Shown in pieces: positions 42,257 through 53,788 of a stretch of DNA of 64,000 nucleotides. The position numbers and the translations under genes were made by a program. The first letter of the stretch is position 1; the number at the start of each line of letters is the position of its first letter. The notes beneath the pieces are model-generated. The model saw only the letters and a list, made by a program, of their open reading frames with translations, did no database searches and was not told the DNA's origin. The stretch lies in assembly GCA_008729055.1 (NCBI GenBank), contig SDUX01000002.1, positions 2,817,874 through 2,881,873 of the forward strand, read 5' to 3'. Source of the DNA: Pyropia haitanensis (lineage: Eukaryota; Rhodophyta; Bangiophyceae; Bangiales; Bangiaceae).

Positions 42257-44876
42257 TCACCCCCCCCCCAGCGCAAACGTCAGCACGATTGGCGGCGGCG
42301 GCGTGTCCCCCCCCCCCCCCCCAGCTCGTCCGCCAGCGGCGGCAGCCGCACCCACCCGACGCGGCCGCCGAGCCCGCCCCCCCCCGTGCCCGCGGGGACT
42401 GGCCGGAGCGCCGCCCCCCCCCCCCCCGCCGCGACGACGCGCACCACCGCCGCCGCGGCGGGCGGCGTCCACCACCAAAACCGCATGCCGCCACACCCGC
42501 CGCGGACCGTGACGGTCGCGGTGGTGCCGGCCGCGGCGACCGCCGCCGCCGCCACCGCGCCGCCGCCATTGATGAGGCCGCCCACGCCGAGCGGCGCAAA
42601 GCCGCCGCCGCCGCCGCCGCCAAGGACCGGCACGACCGCGACGGCGGCCCAGTCGAGCGGCCGCTCCAGCCGCACCGCCACGGGCAGCGCCACCACCGCG
42701 CCCGACGGGTACACCCAGCCGACGACCCGGACCGGCGGCGCAAACGCGGGCAGCGGCACGTCCGCCGCGGTGATGGTGGCGGTCAACGCGGGGGGCGCCG
42801 CGCCGGCAGCGTCGCCGCGGCCGCCACGGTCGCCACCGCCGCCACCGCCGCCGCCGTCGGCGGCGCCCACCGTCGCGGCGGCGCCGTAGAGGTGAAACGC
42901 GCCGACGACGCCGGTGACGGCGTTGGCGGTCCACACCTTGAGCGCGACCGGCTCGGCCGTTGGCGCCACAAACACCGTGTCACCCGTCGGGCGTGCCGGC
43001 AGGTGCGGCCGCACCAGCCGGCCCGACGCGTCGAGCGCGCCGTCCAGGGCGGCCACGCCGCCGCGGGCGCCCCCGTTGGGCGCACCCGCCCGTGCAGCCG
43101 CGGCGGCCTCGCCGTCACTGGCGCCCCCGCCCCCCCCCCCGCCCACGCCCGCGGCGACGCCGTCAGACATGGTCACGGGTCCCCCCGACAGCACCCGCGC
43201 GGCGGCGTGCACGCGGCACTGCGCGGCGGTGGCGGCCGCGCCCGGCACGGCGCGGAACATGTCCCAGTCGGGGACGGGGAAGAGGGCGCCAATGTACAGC
43301 GACACCGCCGCGTTGACCGCCAGGTGCGCCGCGGTCGCGGCGGGCGGCTCGGGGTGGGGGGGGAAGGCGTGGTCGTCGGACGTGCGCCACGCCGTGACGA
43401 GGGGGGGGGGGGGGGGGGCGTCACGGAGCGGCTGACCATCGTGCCGCCGCCGCCGCTGCCGGCAGCGTCCCCCCTCACGCTGGCACCCTGGCTGCCCCCG
43501 TCCGTGTCGGTGTCACTGCCGCTGCTGTTGTCGTCGGCGTCGCTATCCCCACCTCCGCTGCCACCGGCGCGCCCCCCCCCCTCCCCCCCCCCACTGGTCA
43601 ACAAAATATCATTCACGTGCGCCATACACTCGACCACCCACCCCACCCCCCCCGCCGCCACCGCCGCCCGCACCGCCCGCCGCCACCGCCGCACGCCCGC
43701 CACGCGCGCGCCCGTACCCCCAAACCCCGCCACCAGCGCCTGCCCATCCACCTTGACGCCGGTCACGCCCGCCGCGGCGGCCGCGCCCACCACCGCGCGC
43801 AGCAGCCGCCGCGGGCCACCGCCGCGCGCCGGCGGCACGCAGTACGCGCCCTCCCACAGCGCCATCTCGGCCGCGCCGCCGCCACCGCCCGCCGCCCGCA
43901 GGCCGCCCGCAAACACCGCGTCCGTGTCCGTGGCGGCCACGCCCACCGCGGCGGCCGCCGCGGCGGTGACGCCCCGCCAGTAGCCGCCCGGCAGTGCCAG
44001 CCACACCCCCGTCGCGGTGCCCGCGGCGGCCAGCCGCCGGGCGGCGGCCGCGAGGCCGCCCGCCCCAAACGCGGGCGCCGCGGCGAGGCGCGCGAGGCGG
44101 CGGCCACCGCCCACCCCCCCGCCCCCCCCCTCATCGGCGCCAGCGTCCCCCCCCGGCGACGTCACCGCCTGCCACCCATCGTCCAGGAGCACGTAGCCGA
44201 GGCGCGCGCGGCGGGGCAGCCGTGCGGCGGCGGCGGCGGCGAGCGCGCCCACCTGCGCGGCGGTCAGCCGCCCCGGGTGGGCGTCCCAGGTGCACACGCC
44301 GACGCGGGAGAGGAGCGGCGACGCCGCCGCCGCGGCGGCGGCGGCGGGCGTGGCGGCCGCCGCGGCCTTGGCCGCCCGCGTCGTAAAGGTGCGGAGGAGG
44401 GCGGCGGCGGCGGCAAACGCGGCGTCGACGACGTCGTGGACGCCCGCCACGCCGGGCGACGCCGCCGCCGCCGCGGCGGCGAGCAGCAGCCGCGCGGGGC
44501 GGGCGAGGGCGGCGGCGGGCACGCCGCCCGTGCCGCCCGCCGTGACGCTGACGGCCGTCGACGCGCCGCCGCCGCCGCCGCCGCCGCCGCCGTTGCCCTC
44601 ACCGCCGGTGAGGCACGCGCGGGTGCCGGCGCGGGCGTCCACCAGCGGCAAGAGCACGACAAACGCCTCCTCGGTGCGCCGCTCCCCCCCCTCGGTGCCC
44701 CCCCCCCCCCCCCCCCCGCGGTCAACCACATAGCGCGTGATGGCCAGCTGCGTCTCTGGGGGCACCGCGTCGGCAGCCTCCCCCACCGACGGCGTCATCC
44801 AAAACGGCTTGACCCGGTGCAGCGCGAGCGTCCGCCCCCGCACCCACCGGCGGCCGCCACCGCCGGCGCCACCCCC

Positions 44877-44923
<47 letters not shown>

Positions 44924-45638
44924 TGGCACCCCCACCGACGGGGCACACATCAAACGGGGCGTCGACGGCGCCCTGTACGCCCTTGCCGCCGCCAACGTAC
45001 CAGTCCCGCCCGCCCGCCGCGCGCGCCCAGCCGCCGCCGGCGGTGCGGAGGACAAACGAGGCGCCCGCCGCGGCGGTGCCGAGGACGTCCGCCCCGACGC
45101 ACGCGGTGGTGGTGGTGGTGGTGGTGGTGGTGGCGGCGGTGACGCGCCCGCCCCTGCTGCTGCCACCACCGTCGCCGCCGCCGCCACCGTCGCCGCCACC
45201 GTCGCCGCCGCCGCCGCCGCCGCCGCCGCCATCCGCACGGCGGAGCGGCACGTCGACGGCGGCGGTGGACCACCGGTGGGCGCCCCCGACCGACGGTGCC
45301 AAGTGGGCGGCGACGGGGTAGTCGGCCGCCGCGGTCGCCGGCGGCACCGCCACGGACAGGCACAGGTGGGTGAGGACGGGTGCCGCGGCGGCGGCCGCGC
45401 CAGGCGGTCGCGCCGTCCCGTAGCGGGCGGTGACAAGGAGGGCGGCGTCGCCAAGGAGCGCCTCCACCTGCACCCCGTCCGTGGCGAGCGGCGTGCCACC
45501 GACGGCACAGGCGGGTAGGCCACCCGCCGGGCGGGCGGTGAGGGCGTGGACGCGCACGCCCGCGGCGGGCGACGGCAGCGTGGAGGCGGCGAGGAGGGCC
45601 GACCGGGGGACGAGGCGGATATCAAACGGCGGCGGCAT
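42257..45638 (-). CDS. Raffinose synthase/Sip1-type GH36 glycosidase
   Basis: Clan of raffinose or stachyose synthases and alkaline alpha-galactosidases. Begins at the ATG at 45638 (MPPPFDIRLVPRS). Marks: HRVKPFWMTPSVG, VCTWDAHPGRLT, LGYVLLDDGWQ, GVKVDGQALV with the nucleophile Asp (about 43750), ECMAHVNDIL, WRTSDDHAFP with the acid/base Asp (about 43375) and [25 protein letters not shown]. The frame changes at an 18-base G run (43401-43418), which lies between MVSRSVTP and the active-site RTSDD, and again near the C-terminus (stop at 42257 or 42280). Many Gly, Ala and Thr runs make it much longer than the ~780 residues typical in plants. Intron not needed. Donor and acceptor sugars cannot be read from sequence. 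Confidence 0.85.
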
Positions 45639-46389
45639 TGTGGGGACGGCCGAGGCAAGACGGCGGGGGGGAGGGGGGGGGGGGGCGATGGGCAGCCAAG
45701 CGCGGAAGGGGGGGGGGGGGGGCGGCAAACGCCCGCCGCCGCCGCGCCGCCGCACCGCCGCGCCGCCGCACCGCCGCGCCGCCGCGCCGCCGCGCCGCCG
45801 CGCCGCGGCACGCCGGCCGCCGCGCGCCGACCGCGGCGGCCGCGCGCCACGGCCGCCGCCGCGGCCGCCGCCGCGGCCGCGCCATTACAGCCGCGGCGGC
45901 CGCCGCGGCCCGCCGCCGCGCCGCCGCGCCGGCCAGTGCGCGCGGCCGCCGCCGGCCGGGCGACGCCCGCCGGTCGCCGCGCCGCGCGCCGCCGCGGCCG
46001 GCGGTGCCGGCCGCCGGCGCGCGCGCGCCGCGGGCGCCGCCGCTGGGAGCAACGGCGGCGGCAGACACCAAAAAAAAAACAAAAAAAAAAACGCGCGGGG
46101 GTGCCCACCGCCAAGCTGCTCACAAACACCGCCCCCCCACCCCGCCCTCCCCCGCCGCCACCCCGTCCCACCCCCACCGACAAGAGAATAAAAAATAGAT
46201 ATAGCGGGCGCGTCGCGAACCCGCGGGGCGTCACCCCCCCCACCGCGTCACCCCCCCCCCCACCCCCCCCCCTTCCCCTCCGACGCCCAGAGAACAACCC
46301 CCCCCCCCCCCGCCCCAACCCCCCCCCCCCAAAAAAAAAAACAAAACATCCATCCAAGGGGGAGGGAACGCGCCGCCGCCGCCGCCAAA

Positions 46390-46435
<46 letters not shown>
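45639..46435. other. Upstream region of GH36 gene
   Basis: GC-rich imperfect CCGCCGCGCCG repeats at 45740-45830, A-rich tracts at 46069-46091 and an AT-rich GAATAAAAAATAGATATAG at 46184-46202. Then C/A runs at 46240-46345. No gene seen. Confidence 0.45.
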
Positions 46436-46436
<1 letters not shown>

Positions 46437-46857
46437 CAAAAGCCCTCCCGCCGGAGCGCGTCGTCCACGTCCTCCCCGACCGCCAGCGCGGCGGCAATGA
46501 CCGCGCGGCGGCGGCGGCTCGCCGCCCGCCGCTTGTCGTTGGTCCGCTGGTACGTGGCGCACGCGCTGCGGGGGGGGCACGCGCCCCGGCAGTGGGGGCA
46601 GATGTAGCCGCCGCCGCCGCCGCCGCCGCCGCCGACGCCGCCACCCCCAGCGCTGCCGCCGCCACCAGCGCTGCCGCCCGTGCTGCCGCCGGCGGTGGCA
46701 GTCGCGCCCGCGTCACTGGCGGCACCGGCGGTGCCACCGGCGGTGCCACCGGCGGTGGCGGCGCCCGCGCCGCCACTCCCCGCGGCGCTCCCGCTCCCGG
46801 CGGCACGCCCAGTACCACCGCCGCCGCCACTCCCGCCGCCGCTCCCACTGCCGCTCC

Positions 46858-46888
<31 letters not shown>

Positions 46889-47090
46889 GTCGCCGCCGCC
46901 GCCGCCGCCACCGCCGTCCCGGTCGGCCACCACCCCCGCCTGCGCGGCGGCCCAGTCCCACCCGTGCTTGTCAAAGCACCGCGCGCACACCACCTTGCGG
47001 CACCGCGGCGCGTTCTTGCACGCCACCACCTCGGCTGCGCCCGCCTTGCGCCCGCACGTGTGGCAAAAGGTCGACGCGGTCGGGCGGGGC

Positions 47091-47131
<41 letters not shown>

Positions 47132-47768
47132 ATGCCCACCCCCCCCCCTGCCGCCGCCGCCGGCGGCGGCACCCCTGCCGCCGCCGCTGCCGCTGGCGGC
47201 GGCGGCGGCGGCGCCACGGCCGGCGGCGGCGCGCTTGCGGTGGCCGCGGGCGGCGCTTGGCGCCGCCGCGCCCGCGTCGGGGGCGGTGCGCTTGCCCAGG
47301 GGCGGCGGCGATGAGGACGGCCGCCGCGGCGTCGGGGGGGCACCGTCGGGGGGCGCCGCCGCGGCGGCCGCCGCCGCCGCTGCCGCCGCTGCCGCCGCCG
47401 CCGCCTCTGCCGCCGCCGTCGCCGACGCCGCCGGCGTCCCCGCGGCGGCCGGTGCCGCCGTCGCGGCGGCGGCGGCTGCGCCCAGCCGCGGGCTCCCCCC
47501 CAGCACCCCCGACCGCGGGCTGCCGCCCAGCACCCACGCGGCGGGTACGACCGCCGGCGGCGTCGTCGACGGGGACCACCGGGACAGGCCGACGCCCGGC
47601 CCCCACCCCGCCGCCGCCGCCGCCGCCCACTCCTGTGCCGACCGCGCGAGCAGCGGCGCCGACGCGGACGTTGGTCCCCCGCGGGGCGGCCACCCCCCCC
47701 GCCGGCCGCCACCGCCACCGCCGCCACCACCACCGCCGCCAATGCCGCCGCCGCCACCGCTGCCGCCG

Positions 47769-47805
<37 letters not shown>

Positions 47806-48218
47806 TGCGGCCACGGGTGTCGCCCGCGTCGCCGCCACCACCGCCGCCGCTGGCGGCGTGGCTCCCCCGCGCGGCGCCGGCCGTGGCGGGCGGGCTGGAC
47901 GACGCGCCGGGGCGGCGGCCGAGCGCGGCGGGCGCCGAGTGGTGGGACGGCGCCGCCGAGCCGGTCGGGGATGGCAGCGGCGGCGCGGCAGCGGCGGCGC
48001 CGCCGCTGCTGCCGGCACCACCAGGGAGCCACCACAGGGAGGAGGGGCGGGGGGGGGGGGGGTGCCCCGCGGGGGGAAACCAGCCGCCGCGCCGCCGCCG
48101 CCGCGGGCAGAGAGGCCCGGCAGGGCCGACGCGGCCCACGCAGACAGCCCCGCCGAGCTGCCCGCCGAGCCGCCGGCGCTGCCCCCAACGCCGCCGCCAC
48201 CACCACCACCACCACCAC

Positions 48219-48252
<34 letters not shown>

Positions 48253-48781
48253 GCCGCCGCCGCGGCTGGCGGGCGACAGCGCGCCGAGGGCGAGCGCGGA
48301 CAGGGGTCCGTCGAGGGGCGGCAACGGCGCGGCGGCGCGGCCGGCCGCCGCCGCCGCCGTGGCGGCGACCGCCGCGGCGACGGAGGCGGCCCGCGCGGCG
48401 GCCGCGGCGGCCACGTCAGCGGCGCCGCCGCCGCCGGCGCGGCCGCCGCCACCGGTGCTGCCGCCGCCGCCGCCGCCGCCGACACCACTGGCGGCGCCCA
48501 GCTGCAGCGGCGGCGGCCGCGGCGGCGGCGCCCAAAGGCCGCCGGTCGCGCCCTCGTCGGCAGCGGCGGCGGCGGCGGCGGCAGCGGGGACCGCGATGGG
48601 GGCGGTGGCCGCGCCCCCCCCCGCCCCCCCGCCCGCCGACAGCGGCGCGGCGTCGACGAGCCAGTCCAGTGCGAGCGCGGGGTCGTCGTCCATAAAGGCG
48701 GTGCCCACGTCGGGCAGCGGCGACGGGGGGTGACTAAACATGGGCGCGACGTCCGCCCGCGCCGAGGAGGAGCCCCCCGCC

Positions 48782-48836
<55 letters not shown>

Positions 48837-49108
48837 CACTGCGGTCACTGCTGCTGCCGCGGCGGTGGCGGCCGCCGCCGCCGCCGCCACCACCGTCGGG
48901 GCTGACGCGGCCCCGCCGCGCCGCCCGCCCCGTCACCGCCATCGCGTCGTCGGGTGCGGCGGCGGCCGCCGCTGATGGCACCACAGCGGCGGCGGCCGCC
49001 GCCGCCGCCGCCGCGGCCGCCGACGCGGCAGCCGCCATGGCCTCGACCGCGTCCATCTCCGCCGCGTCCACGTCGCCATTGAGGCTGCCGACGCACACGC
49101 TGACGCCC

Positions 49109-49166
<58 letters not shown>

Positions 49167-49353
49167 GCCCACCTCCGATGCCGCCGACGCCGTCGACGCC
49201 ACCAACGCCGTTGCTGCCGCCGCCACCGCCGCGGGGGGTGGCCAGCAGCCGCCGCACCTCCGCGCTATCCCCGCTGCCGCTGCTGCCGCGGCCGCCGCTG
49301 CCGCTGCTGCGGCGGCCGCCGCTGCCGCCGCCGCCGTCGCCGCCATTGCCATT

Positions 49354-49395
<42 letters not shown>

Positions 49396-49736
49396 GACGC
49401 TGCCGCGCACGCGGTCGCCGACGTTGCCGCCATGGCCGTCAACGACAACGCCGCCCATACGGTCGCCAACGTTGTCGTCATCACCGCCGCCGCCGCCGCT
49501 GCCTCCGCGGTCGGCATCCCCGGCGGCGGCGCCCCCCCCACCCGTCGCGGGCGGCGGCGGCGGCCCCCCCTCCCCCCCCGCGGTGGCCACCGCCGCCGCC
49601 TCCCCCCCCCCCTCCTCCTCCACGTCGTGCTCCGCAACCGTCTCACGCAGCAGCCGCCCCCACCCGTCCTCCTCGTCGGTCGCCGACGCGGCGTCGCGGC
49701 TGCTCGCCGCCGTCCCGACGGGCGAGTCCGTATCGC

Positions 49737-49767
<31 letters not shown>

Positions 49768-49890
49768 GCCACCGCCCCCGTCCGCGGCGGCGGCGCCACC
49801 GCCACCGCCGCCACCGCCGCCACCGCCGCCGCTGCCGTCTGCCGCGGCGCCGGTGGCCAGGCCGGCGGGGCTGGGGGGGGTGAGCCTCAT
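46436..49890 (-). CDS. CDCA7-type (zf-4CXXC_R1-like) zinc-finger protein
   Basis: About 1,150 residues from the ATG at 49890. The N-terminal two thirds are Gly/Ala/Ser low complexity with acidic islands, including DEEDGWGRLLRETVAEHDVE and FMDDDPALALDWLVDAAP, which could be interaction or activation segments. Basic clusters follow (GHRKRAAAG). The C-terminal part has cysteines arranged as FCHTCGRKAG, VACKN, CRKVVCARCFDKHGW and, after a Gly insert, YICPHCRGACPPRSACATYQ, then a basic KRRAASRRRRAV. Such zinc domains occur in CDCA7 and plant relatives linked to chromatin; a DNA or chromatin role is inference. The frame changes at a G run (48049-48062). The Gly insert splits the zinc domain. Confidence 0.72.
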
Positions 49891-50500
49891 TGGAGGGCGG
49901 CGCCCACCGGCGCGTCACCGGCAAGGGTCACTCACAAAAAGCAGACAGAGGCAATACCCACCGTCGCCGCCGCCGTCACCGCCGTCGCAGCCGCCACCGC
50001 CGTCGTCGCCACCGCCGTCACCACGCGACACTGCCGCTGCTGTGCTCGGTGCCCGCTCGCGAAGAGGCGCCGCCGCCGTCGGGACGGCGGGCAAAGGAGT
50101 AGTCGACCCAACCGAGGAGTAGGAAAAAAAAGGGAAAGAGAAGGCATTGCGGGGGGGATACGGCGGCCGCCACCAGGCGCCCCCCTTATGAGCACCCATG
50201 GTCATCGCCCCGCCGACCCCGACCCCCCCCCCCCCCCCCTCAACGGCGGCTACGACAGCCATGCACACAGGCACGGGTGACGGGGCACGGCGGGGGTAAC
50301 GGCAAGCCGGGAGCGCGCGGCGCGCGGGCCGTCCCACGCCGCCCGCGGGCGCGTGCGCGGGCGCCGTCGGCGCGGGGGGGGCGGGGGGGGGCGGGCGGCG
50401 AAACTCGCGGCACGGGCGGGGGGGGGGGGAGGGAGGAACCGCGGCGGCGGCGCGCCCGCGGCGGCGTCTGCCAGCCGCTAGGGCTTCCATGGCACACGGG
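49891..50500. other. Upstream region of zinc-finger gene
   Basis: GC-rich with CCGCCGTCACCG-type repeats (49960-50030) and an A run at 50123-50130. No gene seen. Confidence 0.4.
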
Positions 50501-53500
50501 TCATCAGGGATGGAGTCGGCCACCAGGTGCGGCGGCTGGGTGGATCGAGGGGGGGGGGGGGGGGGGGGGGAGAAAGAGCGCGACCGCCGAAGCGGCGGCC
50601 GCGCGCCGCTTCGCGCTGGTGGTGTTTGGCGGCGGGCTGGATTGGTTGTGGCCGGCTGGCAATGGCTGTGCGAGGGCCACGCACGAGGCGCGCCCCCGCT
50701 CTCACGTGCCCACCCACGAGGCGCACCTCACCCCCCCCCCCCTCCGCGAGATGCTTGCTCCGCCTGTCTCAGTTTTCGACGTGCCAATCTGGGGACCGCA
50801 CCCCACGCTGGAAAAAAAAATTGGGGAATGGGTGGCGGGCGCGGGATCCACGCGGGTCACGTGGGCCAACCAACTCGCGCGTCCACCGTGACGTTCCTGA
50901 TCCGCCACCAGCGTCCGTGTCACAATTTCTCTTCTCTTGCTGTGCGCCCGCACCCGAGTGCCCATGTGTGCGAAGAACCGCGTCGCAAACGTCCCGCGGG
51001 CTCTGACAAGGGGTGGACCGGGGCCCATCTGTTCTGCCGTGCAGAGGAGCGGAGAAACTCACGGCGGGCGCCCCTGCTGGCAATGCCTGCCCTCCATGGC
51101 GCTGGCGCCGGCGTCCCCTACGTACTTCCCTGCCGGGGCCCACTCGTCCCCAGCGGTGAGGGCGCCCCCGCGCGGGAGGCGGGTGGCCAGTGGAAGGGAC
51201 GCGGAGCGGGCGCAGCGGGCGGCCCGCACGTGCGGCCTGCGCCGCCCCGTGTAGAAAGGATGGAGACGTCCTGCCTGTCCACCATTGAAGCGGGAGGGGG
51301 GCGCGTGCGTGCGGCGGCGATGGAGGCGTCGCAAACGTCCATGCGCCCCTCATGGAGGGGGCTCTGAGGGAGTGGGGACGCTACATACCGTGACCAGCCT
51401 GTGGAGGAGGCGGCGAACACGCTGTCGCTGTCGCTCTCGCCGGTCGGCACGTCGCCGGTGCCGGCCAGCGGGCAATGGCAGCTGGGCCCCGCTCCCTGAC
51501 GGCCAGCGGCGGTGCGTTGCCGGCCGGGCAGCCACCGCGTCACTGCGGCGTCGTGACGGGTGGCTCCCATGGACCCCTACACGGACACACTGGGCCGCCA
51601 CGCCACGGTGGCGGAGCCGCCGGTGGAGCGGCGGTGCGTGCCGATGCGAGGGGGGGGAGCGCTGGGTGAGGCAATGGCCAAACCGTGGCGCGGCCCCGGG
51701 GACCCTGCGTGCGCTCGCGCCATCCCTGACGGAATGGCGTGGGGCGGGCCGGGAGGGGGCGCACGATGACCGCACCGCTGTTGCGACCCTATCGTCTTGA
51801 AATGACGAGGAGAGATGGAGGGGGGGGCTATCGGCGTGCCGAGCATCCCCGCGCGAAGCCGGACCGTTGCAAGGAACACGGTGCGCCTGGCGGTGCCACC
51901 GTGTCCGTCGCAGTGTGTCGGGAGCGGGGAGTGCCGGGCGAAATTCTGCGCGCTAGGCCACGGACGTGGGGTGCGCGCGACTGCAGAAGGAGGCCTGGGC
52001 GGTGCGGACAGAGCGGGGCCAGGCAAAACAGGCTACACCTTCCCGCTCAGCCAAAAGTCCTGCGCAGGCGGCGACGCTCCACACCCGTCGCGGAGCGCCG
52101 CTGCCGCGGCGATGTGATGCTCCCGCGGGGACCTGTGCCATTTTGGGCGGCCGCCATCGGTGGGGCCTCCCAGTGCATGGGTGGCCGCTGTTCCGCCGCT
52201 CCGTCCGCAAGCCGCTGCCTCTGCTTGTCGGCGTGAGGGACGGCACTCGACCACTCTTTGGGAGCTCCAGAAAGAAGTAGGTCGTCACCACTGCGGGGCT
52301 GGCTGCTACGGCGTGCCCCGATTTTCCCATTGCTTGGCACGGGGGGCAGGCCCGGCGGCTCGTCGTCGCAGTTTCGGCTCACGAGAGCGCCGCAGGCGGT
52401 TGAGATGGGTTCTCAGAAAGGTTGCATCTTTGAAGACCGTCGAGAGGGAGGCGTTCAGCTGCTCGTCGGACAGACCATCTGCGGACGCCCATGCCACCGA
52501 GGCTGTCAAGCCAACAAAGTCTCGCGAGCCTCCCACTCCTTCGCTGCTTGTTTTCTACGCATAACGATCCGGCGGGGAATAATTTATGGAGTATTGACAT
52601 GTATAAAATAAATACAGCGAAGCCTCGTCGGCACTTACAACAGAAATATTGACTAAATTTAGCCTGAGCCTTCTGTATTCTGTCTGTATCGGTATCTAAG
52701 TGATCGTGACGCTGTGTGCTACAGGACAAGTACCCGAAAATGCGCTCGCCGCTTCACCTCATGAGCGTTAAATGGGAGACCAGACGGTGTCACGCTGGAC
52801 GGGACGAGCCAACTGCGCATTGGTCCATCGGTTGTCGTCTGCGACCACCACGGGAGCGGGCAATACATCGTTCTGCCTCGAAGCCGACTGCCTGGAACGC
52901 TGTGTAGCGAGAAACACTGGACTTCATGCCTTGCGCGTGCGTCCTCCGCCAGGCTAAAGAAAAAGGGTGCGTCTCCCTATCCAGTGTGGATGTAGAGGTA
53001 CGGCGATTGCGTCACCATTCTCTGGCGGGGATGTACCCGTACCTGTGTAGCGGCGAGGCGCCTCGAGGCGAGTCGGGGACGTGTGGCAGCTCCCCGTCGG
53101 TTGCGACGCCGCCGCTCAGCAGGTGTATCACCTTGCACCTTGAACAAGTCGAGTGCATCAATGTACTCCAAGCGCCCCTTACCAGGCCGTCAGGGCATAC
53201 TCAGCACCTCCCACTAAGGCCGATAGAGGGGGCGGGATAAGGTGCGCGTTTACATATACTGATGGTGGTACTGTCAGGTGACCGACGCGGACTCGCTGGC
53301 AATATCTTAAAAAGGGTGCTACTTTGTGAGGCGAACCCCACCAACCGCGCCCCTCTTCCCGCCGTCTCGGTGCGCGCAGCACCAACGTGCCTGCGGCGGG
53401 AGAGTGGGGTGCGCGCGCGGCTGCGCGCTCGCGCGGCGCCGAGGACGAGCGTGGCATCCTCTCCGGCCGTCACGCCGCGACGGCGACGTGCCGTCGCCGC

Positions 53501-53788
53501 TTGCGTCTTCCCACCCATCACCCCTCGCTTCTGCTGTCGGGGGTGGGGGGCATTTCTGTTCCCCACCCATCGATTGTCAACCACTCCGTCCCCGACACTG
53601 TTGGGAGCTTCTGTCTGCCGCCCCTCTCGCGCCCCTTGGTGGTCTTTGCCTCTTTTTTTCTTCTTCTACTTGCAGTGGCAGCGCAAGTCAACGCCCGCTA
53701 CCTTTTTTATTCCGGTCGTCAACGCGACGCTGGCACCTCTACTGTTGCTCCTGGTTTGTTTTTTCGTATTCCCCGTCGTCCCTCCTCC
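50501..53788. other. Gene-poor region with AT-rich island
   Basis: After about 50.55 kb the G/C runs and triplet repeats stop. No conserved gene recognised. 52550-52720 is strikingly AT-rich and contains TATAAAATA at 52602-52610. A pyrimidine-rich stretch ending CTTCTACTTGCAG at about 53663-53675 resembles a 3' splice site upstream of the next gene, suggesting a 5' untranslated exon. Confidence 0.5.
52306..52536 (-). CDS. Short candidate gene, unrecognised
   Basis: 76 residues on the minus strand from an ATG just inside the AT-rich island. The sequence has normal helical patterning (GLSDEQLNASLSTVFKDATF, RTHLNRLRRSREPK) and uses a balanced codon set unlike the GC-run genes. Another minus frame is also open here, so this may be chance. 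No family recognised. Confidence 0.25.
   Translation of the reverse strand: MGGSRDFVGLTASVAWASADGLSDEQLNASLSTVFKDATFLRTHLNRLRRSREPKLRRRAAGPAPRAKQWENRGTP

Noticed and set aside
7492..50000. Reading the genes as pseudogenes because of frame breaks
   Set aside because: Catalytic motifs are intact on both sides of every break and breaks occur only at homopolymers.
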